Source: Phoronis ovalis
Lineage: Eukaryota; Phoronida; Phoronidae
Direction of reading: 5' to 3'
Assembly (NCBI GenBank): GCA_028565635.1
Contig: JAOXYB010067545.1
Span: 1 to 10,126 of the forward strand
Length of the DNA: 10,126 bases
The position numbers and the translations under genes are program-made. Under the pieces are notes generated by a model. The model did not search any database. It had not been told where the DNA came from and worked only from the letters and a program-made list of their open reading frames with translations. Every line of letters begins with the position of its first letter. Position 1 is the first letter of the stretch. Positions 1-9,500 of this stretch are shown here, piece after piece.

Positions 1-346
1 AAATTTGACATTTTCCCTCTATTATTAACCTCAAAACTCTTATACATACAAAGATGGCTTTACAACTAAAGAAACTATCTGTCTGCACCAGCATACCTCT
101 TGTTATCTTATACATTTATTATTATAGTAAATGAGTCGTGCATTTATGTACTGTTGGAATATATAAATGTACAATTTACTATTAGCTTAAAATTACCAAT
201 GATTAAAAGATATGTAAATTCATTTGATCTTCACTTATCTATGAAGTTTCTGGCAAGTTTTCATGATAATTAAACAACTTGATATAACAAGACCAACCTG
301 AAGTTATTACACTGCAGTTATAATTTGTATTAATTTTGTATTTCAG
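1..346 (+). other. Probable upstream intron (3' part)
   Basis: AT-rich sequence without a usable reading frame. It ends in a T-rich tract and TTTCAG at 341-346, the acceptor for the first visible exon. I see no exon, repeat or promoter signal in it. Confidence 0.6.
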
Positions 347-527
347 GATTAAAAAGAAAGGTACTAGCAAGTATCATCCTAATCAGCGTGCTACAGAAAA
401 TGGTACAGGTAAAGAACAAGCGGTTGACTGCTTCTGTGTTTGTAGCTTATCATCACCAGTTGTTATGTGGACAGAGGAAGGAGATTGTTGTCCCCTTCAT
501 GACAGATATTTGCTGTTTGGACTTGAG
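347..527 (+). CDS. Exon 1 of the visible chain (WD40 blade strands)
   Basis: The exon follows TTTCAG at 341-346. Its first base completes a codon begun upstream, which shows that the gene starts outside the window. It encodes residues 1-60: a Lys/Asn-rich beginning (IKKKGTSKYHPN), then CVCSLSSPVVMWTEEGDC and HDRYLLFGLE, hydrophobic strands typical of a WD40 blade. It ends in phase 0 at CTTGAG before GTAGTC, a weak donor. An internal GGTAAAG at 408-414 could act as a donor, but using it would put the next exon out of phase and remove the strands that continue into exon 2. Confidence 0.8.
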
Positions 528-3500
528 GTAGTCAAAGATTTCTTTTTTTCTAATTCATTTTTGTTTTATTTAAAAAAATATATAATTATTATATAATTGC
601 TTAAATTTAAGTTAAAGTTTAAATAGTGCTGAACATTTTGCTACCTTAACAGTAAAGACATTTCTGTAGAAATAATAACTATCACTTGCTTTAGGACTTC
701 CTAGTCTTGTCAGCATCTATATCGTTATTTAAGAGAATATGTGAATATCTTTAAATAATTGCTTTGTTTTTATAGGATGGCCGGATAATTTTCATGGACC
801 CATTTTATAAGGGCAAAAAGTACATGGAATTCAGAGCCAATAAAGATTCAGTGAGTAGCTGTTACAAGCATAGAAATAAATATGTGCAGTTTTGTTATGT
901 GTTTCAGGCTTTAGATGCATTTTGTATTTCATTGTTTTTTTATGCGTTAACTTTAGCATTATTTGTCATAGTCTAAATAATATACATTTATATATACTAG
1001 AAAAAGACTAGCTATTCTTGTGGGTATGGTCCTCATATAGATTACTGGAGGCCACATGGATAGTACATCATATTTATTTAAAGCTACTTTCTCGTCAGCT
1101 GACTAAGCGTTTTATGATATGCCTCTTGCAGTTATTTATTTTGTATGTCACTGTTTGCGCACATCTACGAGTACAAAGCAGTTGTCTTATGACACAGGAT
1201 CATTTGCACACATTTTCTCAATACAGAATGCATCAAAACATTTTTTGCAGGTATGAAAGGTAATTTATTAAACAGGCATTATGATTAAATATCATGGATG
1301 TGTGGACAATTTGAGTAAACACAGATTTTAAATAAAAAACAAATAAGTAAGCGTAAACAATTTAGCTATGCATGAAATAATGGTGGGTAATAATTCACCT
1401 AAATTTAAAATAATTTAGCTGTGAACGAAATAATGGTTGGTAATAATACAATGAGGATATACATGTAGCATTGCCCGGTAGAGCATTTGTGTAGGGATTA
1501 TTGTGTATGTATTTGTGCCATAAGTTGACAGCATAAAAACATTGTACAGTTTGCAATTTCATTTAAGAAATTATTTGATTTGAAAATACAATTCACCTTT
1601 AGTAGTATAGAAGGGTAACTGTGGATTAGGTAATATTATAAAGAAACATCAATAGTAAGGTGTTAGTGCACATCACAATTTGCGGATGACACCCTCAGGT
1701 GTAATCAGGAATTATGCCTCTCCTTTAGTGCATGGGTTAAATGCTTGGAATTAATTGCCACTGAGAAGTTGTTTAACATACAAATACACAGTGGGCATGT
1801 CCAAAGATAAACTAAGAAATATAAGAAATCTGCGACTTTTATATATCAAAAACCTGAGACATGATTTCCCAAGGATTTGTTAAAAGTAACAACTAAGTGG
1901 ACACCTTTTAACTAACTTATTTTTTTGCGAGTTAGTCATGTAAAAATTAAAGTTGAATGGCCCTTTGCAATTATTTTAGAAAGTGTATCTTTCCTATTTA
2001 CCTAAATAATTAATGTGCACTTTTACATATTTTCATTTTGACTTTGAAAAATAATGCTATTTAAAAAGTTTATTCATGCATCAAAGCAACTGCAACACCT
2101 GCAGCCACCCCCAGCCACTTTAATTTAGTTGTTGCGACAAGTCCGAAATTCATGTCTGTAATATTATTCTTTGCTTACAATTTACGTATTGTGGAGATAC
2201 TAATTCATTTATTCGCAGATTGTAGCCATACAACATAATACCAGTTATAATTGTCTCATCACTAACTGCGCTGCTCAAGAATATACCATTATACAGATCT
2301 GGAACCTGCCTGATCTGAATCTACTCCATGAAGTAGTGTTTGATGAACCTATTATTGCTTATGCCAGGCTGGTAAGCTTCAATATAAACTTTATTTTCTC
2401 CAGAAATGTTACTCCCAGATTTTTCACATTTATACAGGTTTAATGGAGAGACTGGGTAACAAACAGTCTGGTTTAATTTTGTCAAATGGACTATATTGGA
2501 TCTATTATATTAGTTATGATGTTGTGATTTTGTGGGCCGATGTGAAAATCTTTGAAATTGATTTCAAATTTAAATTTTAATTTAAAGCCAGGCCTGCTTT
2601 TACTAACAAACATATTTATGCTTTCAGCAACATACTTTACTCACAGGTTATAAGACAGGAGCTTTGGAACTGTTGCATCTTATGACAACTGAAGATGCTG
2701 GACCACTGAAAGCAACAGGTAGTGATGTGTTATTTAATATGGAAATTATTTTGCAAGACAGTGCAATCGTATGATATTGCTGATTAGCTTAATTGGTAAA
2801 GAGTGAGACTTGTAATCTGGAGATCCCGGATTCAATTCTCATTCTGCACTGAAATTCTTTGTGTGGTGATTTGTTGGATGAGCCGTTAAATGAGTGCCTG
2901 CTTGGACGAGACTGTAATTGTAAATGTGTTCAGTGTAGGTGCTGTGTGTTCCCAGGGAGTTGAGATGGTTTTCAGAATTAACAGACTTGTAAGCAGGGGG
3001 TAATTGTGTATATACCTTTATATCAAGTTCATACATTAGTGTGTATGTAAAGTTATGAGTTTATAGTTCATTTAAAATTATTTTTATTATGTTTTAGTGA
3101 CTAGAGCCACAGAAGAAGAGTTGCTAATTCGTAAAGGAAAACGTAGAATAGAACACAGATCATCAGTTTTAGCTGTAGATGCTTTAACAATAAAAAACAT
3201 CTACTGCAGTGCCAGGTGAAAACAATTAACTAAAGGCCTGATTAAGTAAAATATGTTAAATAAATACATTTGATAACATTTAGTAAGTCATGATGTGTTG
3301 CTTGGTGGTGAGTTTACTCATCTGGTTTTTGAACTAAATGTTATACCAAATGCATGGACAGACCTACTATAATTTTCTGATGACATACATGGGCAGACCT
3401 ACTGTCACTGTTCTGATGACATACATGGTCAAACCTTCTATCCACTGCTCTAATGACATACATGGTCAAACCTACTATAACTGTTATAATGATATACATT

Positions 3501-6500
3501 TTCGGACCTACAATAACTGTTCTGATGACATACATGGTCAGACCTTCTAGAGCTGTTCTGTTGACATGCATGGTCAGACCTACTAGAGCTGTTCTAATAA
3601 CATACATGGTCAGACCTACTGTCACTGTTCTGATGACATACATGGTCAGATCTACTATCATAACTGTTCTGATGACATACGTGGTCAGACCTACTATCAA
3701 TGTTCTGATGACATACATGGTCAAACCTACTATAACTGTTCTGATGACATACATGGTCAGACCTACTATAACTGTTCTGTTGACATACATGGTCAGACCT
3801 ACTAGAGCTGTTCTGATGACATGCATAGTCTGCAGACCTACTTTAACTGTTCTGATGACATGGTCGGACCAGCTATAACTGTTCTGATGACATACATGGT
3901 CAGACCTACTATCACTGTTCTAATAACATACATGGTCAACCTACTATAACTGTTGTTATGAAATTATAATGTAAAATATTTTTTTTATATTGACCAATGA
4001 TAGCAGCTTTCTCTAAAATACTTTTAATGAAGTTGAAGCCTCAGCTATACTTGTCTAGGTAATAAGTGTATGTTATGTCTAAACAGTACTTTATAACAAA
4101 AATTACATTTGTTTCAGTTCTGATGGCTGTATTAAGATCTGGTCAGAGGATCCTCATACATTATTAACAGAAATAATACTTAATGACTCGTTGACTTCAG
4201 TACTGTTTCTTAATTCACGAGGTGACTTGCTGACAAGTTTCCTTGGTCAATTGTTCTTGCTTGATCACACTAAAGGTATGTCACATTTTAAATCTATAAG
4301 TTAATTTTTTTCTACATGTACGTGTTTTATTTACAAAAAATCTATTTCATGTGTTATTTGTGTAGATTGTAATGGAGTGCAATATAATTTACATGTCTGA
4401 AACATAATGTTTTTCATTTTACTTGGCAGTGCTGCATCACTTTACTGACAAACATGAAGACCTTGACGATGAAGGAGCAGGTCTGTATGAATTAGAGGAA
4501 AAAATAAATTATATTTTTATGATATTAAATAATATATTGATACAGAAAGTTGCTGAAAACATTTCCAACAAAATATTAATTAAAATGAGGGCTTAGTTTC
4601 TAGGTTTGACTTATTTTCTATTTTTTCATTTTAACGAATTAGGTAGACATAGTTACTATTTAAATTTCTATTATTTTTGTCATATAATGCCTACTTTTAT
4701 ACATACATACTGTAATTGATAATCACACATCTTTTTTAGAATCTGATGTTTTAGAAGATCCTTATGTCAAATATGAAGGCATGATCTTAGATCCTGATCC
4801 TTTAACATTAGATAAATACTTGGTAAATTTTCTAATAAGTATTAAAGTATTTACTGCTTTATATTATAAATTCTGAAATAGAAAGTAATTTCTGAAAATT
4901 TATTTTTGTAACTTTACTATGAAAAAGAATGCAAAATTAAATTTTTACATTTTATTAATTTTTAACAGTATTTGTGTTTGACAATTACTGGACCCAGGTG
5001 TATCCTTGCTGTGCTGTCACAATGACTCTCATAATACTGTCAGTTGTAATGGAAACATGCAAAACAAGATTAACCATTTGTAGTATCAAATTTATTTTAC
5101 GGTTAACTTCAGACATAGGGCATGTCACTGTTATATTACTAACCTGTGGCTTAATTTCTTGCCAGACTGACTAAGTCAAATGAATATTATTACTAACTGC
5201 TTATCTAAAAGCTATTGTACATTCTCCAGGTACCTCATCAGTTGGACTTTACACGCTCCTTTATGGAGGGAGTCACTCTGCAAGAAGCAGACCAGTCAGA
5301 AGATGAGGTAAGATGCTAATTAAAGAAAAGCCATCTCAAAAGGTTCTTAATTCACCTTGTTTCAACATTAGTGTGTGAAAATAATTGCTTACTGTCTACG
5401 TGTAGCTTGCACTATAGCTAGCAGTCTTTTGACAAATATTTTACCGGACTGAAAACTTATGAATAAGTTATGATTGATTTCATTAAAGTAAATAATTGGA
5501 GCAAAACATAAATCGAAGCATTTTATCATCTTCTAAATTCTGTAAGTAACGATAATGTTTACTTGTCACTTTGCTACAGTTGGCTGCATACTGGTAACTG
5601 ATTCACTATTTCTATTGCAGGAGTCAGAATCAGAGTCGGAGATATCTATGGCCCCTACAGATACATACATGTCACCTTTTGATACGCCAAGACGATTGTC
5701 ATTGGTTGATTTAACCCTAACTGCAGACATAACTAAATATGAACTTCGTAAATTCATTGCTGAAGCATCATTAATACAAGGTTTGTAGAAATAATGGCAA
5801 AGTTGTGTCAGTATTTATTAGTTATAACCAATCAAAATGCTGTACTGTTTCTCCACGAACACTGTCAAGATTTAAGATGTCTGAAATATGTTCCAGTTCT
5901 TTAACAGTTCAGCTATAAACTGTTGATTACAAAATTGTGTTACAGCACCTCAGCTCAAAGCTATACCAAGAAGAACTCAGGGAAGGCATAAGACAAAAAC
6001 GGCATCAAAAATTCATGGTATACACCACTATGTAATGTGCTAGTCTGGCTTTCAGTGTTCTGGCTACAGACGCATTCATTGTTTTGTTGGTGCTTTTTTT
6101 GTTTCATTACATTATGCAATTTGTGCTTTTCAATTAGAGTTGTATATGTTGCATTCTATTCCATTCCGTTGTAGTTCAAGTATCTTAAACTGTCTGTAGT
6201 TGTCAACCTATTTCTTTCACCTTCATGGCAGTTGCAAAATATATTTGACTTTCTTTAATTAGCATTCAAAATGAACACTGTTGATGATGGATTCTTTTGT
6301 GTTCTCTCTTCTTTTGCAAAGAATTTATTTTCCATTTTTAGAAAACACAGTGAAATATGTTTCTTTGAACTGAAAGTTGTAGGTTCCTTTGTTTTTAAGC
6401 TGTGAGTAGAACGAAGGTTGATTAAACCGCAAAAATTAGTAGCTGTGGGAAAAGGAAATAAAGCATTGATAACATATTAGCTCAGTTGTATTTTAAGCAG

Positions 6501-9500
6501 ATGGTATTCTTTGTCATTTGTGCCTGTTGTTTGTCATGCTTCCTTGAATTCAGCTTGTATAGACTTCTAAACTGTACTCCATACACTGTTTTATCATGTT
6601 GCTATATTCACCAGTACTTTATAACAGTTGCTTGGCATGCACAATCAAAATGCTTTTTTTTAAAACTGGTGGTCAATCAAATTTTTCTTCTGATTTGCAT
6701 TAAAATGTCTTGTTGCGAACTTGGTCCCATTATAATTATCTTTTACTAATTTAACTCTTTTTCAGAATCTGTAAGTCAGACACCATATGAGTTTGAATGT
6801 CCACAATTTGGCATCTCACCAGGTCCGAGTCCTTCTCCAAGCCCACCCTCTACACCAGTTACCCCGAGTAGCTGCTCTGTTTCAGAGGTGAGGATGTTAG
6901 TGCCATGGTTGTAGTGTTTACTAAGAAATGTATAATACAGCATGTTACTGTAGCTGTAATTAGGAAATTTCTTGATCACCGTGAAATTAATAAGTAACAT
7001 GCATATCTCCATAGTTATATTACAAGGTGAAATACTTTACTTTTTTTTTATTACAGGGTGGTGAGTCTTCAGAGGAAGAGAAAGATCAAGTGTCCTCTGA
7101 GATGACGAGTACTAAGAAACTTCATGTTGCTAAATCACAAAGTGAGGAAAAAATTAATATATTTTGTAACTACTTTGATTGTTAAATTATAAACAATTTT
7201 CATTAATTTTTCACAAGGGACCCATGTCTTAATCACATATTAAACATTTCTAAAATTGTTGAATTTTATTTTTATGTGTACTGCTAAAATACAGACACAA
7301 AAGGAAAATAAAACCACCAAAAAAACATGCATCACAAGTTGGATAAAAATGTGATGTAGTTATTTTGTCAAGTTTAGATGATGTGGCTTTTTTTATTATA
7401 GCACCTTCAGCTCCTACAAAGGTGGCGGCAAAAGAGCCTGGAGAAATTCGCCTGAAATCTGGTGAAAGTGATAGCAGGAGAGATATACGCACTGCAAAGG
7501 TAGACTTATAGTTTTTGTCCACCAGGTATTGTAAAACTATATTTTTTACAACATCTATAACATGAAACTGTTGTATCATGTGCCTGGTGCTGAAAGCACA
7601 TTTCTATTTGAAATTCCTATGGTTTGGCTAGAAAATGTGTGTGTGCGTGTATGTATATGTGTGTGATCAAATCACACTAGTTTTTTAAGCAGTACAATAT
7701 CTGATATTGATTTGTATTCTTTAATTATTCTATATGTCACAAATTCTAAAAAATGTCAAAACTATTGCGCTATTTTCACAAGATTGTTATTATTATATAA
7801 TCAAATTATTGTATACCATTCTTGTAAAAATGTAATATCTAATAATTTTATTACTTATTAATTTTTCTTAAATTATTTTTTTGTTCCTAACTAACTCAAA
7901 TACTGCGTGGTAACTATATGGTAATGGTAGTGTGAATGCAGATATCAGTAGATAACTACATGTATATCAAACTGACAAATTTGTGGTTAAATTTATTATT
8001 TTTACAATATTATTGTTTTCAGTCAAATACAAACCCAATTTAGAACTCTTTTATGGTCAGTGTAAATGATCTCAGATTGATTCAACATAAATTATATCAC
8101 AGTGATGCAAAACATTCGTTAGATTTCTGATATGGGTTATGTTAACAAGCAGTTTATATTTTAAATAGACGAGTACAGTTTGGTGCAGCTTATTGGAACT
8201 ATTGGCTTCCTGTCAAGTTTGCTCAATTAAATTTAAAGATAACATTAATAATGAACGAATACATCTTTGAAAAAGTATTAGAACCAATTCAGTAATTGTA
8301 TGGACAAGTCATAATTATAACTGGAAGAATTTTAGTTTTCTGTCTCACACATGATTAACAGGTACTTTTTACATGATTCTTCTTATTCAGATTGACACTA
8401 GAAAGTTGATGGAACAAGAAAAGAAACGTCGAGTTGGAGTATCACTTAAAAAATCGGACCATGACCATTTGAAGCAAGATGTGATTGGGACTGACAAGGT
8501 AACTGAGGAAAAGATAGGATTTATGTCGATAGTGTCAGCAAAGGTAAGAGGCTTGAATGGTTTGAATAGTTGTTGCTAATTTATGTAGTAATTACCATTC
8601 TTATTAGGATGCCCTTCTCTCTCAGGATTTATTAATTAAATTAATAATGTAAATTCAGTCAATATAATTACTACCTGCTGTAGGGACATTATAAGTCATA
8701 CATTTTTAAAGCTCCTATGTGACGAGATCAGAGTAGCATTTATTAATTATAATTAAATAGGACATCTGCATTTATTTATTTAATCACCTTTAGTATACTG
8801 TAGACCCACTGTTGTTATAATTAGAGTTTACAGTAAAAGAGTAATGTAGCCACTCTCGTAAATCTTGTTTTTTTTTCACCACATATAGCTATCAACAAGA
8901 GTGATTCCTTGCACATATTATAAATTTCATTTGTACAAGGAATTACTCTTATTGATCCCAAGTTGTGAAAACAAATCAGATTTACGACATAATGAGACTG
9001 GCTGCAATACTCTTTTACTGCATCATTTATATGTAAGGTAAATTGAGGTTATCTGGATATATTGGAAGAATTATTGTTATTATTTAATTAATGTATTCTC
9101 TCTTTATATTTAAGGTTGTGTGTTATATTTGTGGCCAGTTAAAACTTGCTTATTATCAAAATTATTTATACAATTATTAGTACTAACAAATATGTGAAAC
9201 ACAAGTGATCCACTGAAATTTCAAGTACAGCATTTGCAAAGTCTTTTGTTTTATTTGTGTTTTGTCCAGAAATACCACAATAAGAAACAAGAATAAAATA
9301 TTTATTAATAATTAATATTTATTATTTCCCTTTGCAATTTCAGCAGGAGCTAGCCTTATCTATTTGCAATTATAGGCATATTGTATGACTGTTTAATAGT
9401 TGTTTTATTGGTTGTATACCTGTAGAAAATTTAAAGCTTTTAGATAGATTTTTCCTTCATTTAGCATCCTCACTGCTGAATGAGTATCCATTTTTTTCCT

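Noticed and set aside
1018-1263. 81-codon frame in intron 2
   Set aside because: It opens at a TTG and not an ATG, has no splice sites in phase, and its translation is unrelated to the WD40 blade that reads across this intron.
2778-2848. Functional tRNA-Thr gene
   Set aside because: The A and B boxes are present, but the acceptor, anticodon and T stems pair poorly and a SINE-like body follows directly.
3341-3878. Long frames on both strands, apparently repetitive proteins
   Set aside because: They are by-products of a 36-base tandem repeat whose length is a multiple of three. The region lies inside an intron that splits a WD40 blade, and 1- and 4-base indels disrupt any single frame.
3340-3955. 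CRISPR-like array (36-base repeats)
   Set aside because: Units are contiguous with no unique spacers, and the context is an intron of an animal gene.
4974-5174. 66-codon frame in intron 8
   Set aside because: Accidental open stretch with no supporting acceptor or donor. Exons 8 and 9 join in phase without it.
6486-6749. 87-codon hydrophobic frame resembling a membrane protein
   Set aside because: The Phe/Leu/Cys-rich translation is expected from T-rich intron sequence. It has no splice or start support.
6776-7012. Minus-strand 78-codon frame with a Gly-rich stretch
   Set aside because: It is the complement of the Ser-Pro-rich exon 12, which has strong splice sites and phase on the + strand.
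7250-7579. Minus-strand 109-codon frame
   Set aside because: It overlaps exon 14 on the opposite strand and is a shadow of coding plus AT-rich sequence.
8023-8043. Candidate exon after a good acceptor (TTGTTTTCAG)
   Set aside because: In the required phase it stops after six codons and no donor precedes the stop.
8544-8579. Read-through end of the gene after exon 15
   Set aside because: The frame continues 11 codons to a stop, but the AAG/GTAAGA donor at the exon end is strong, so splicing is more likely.
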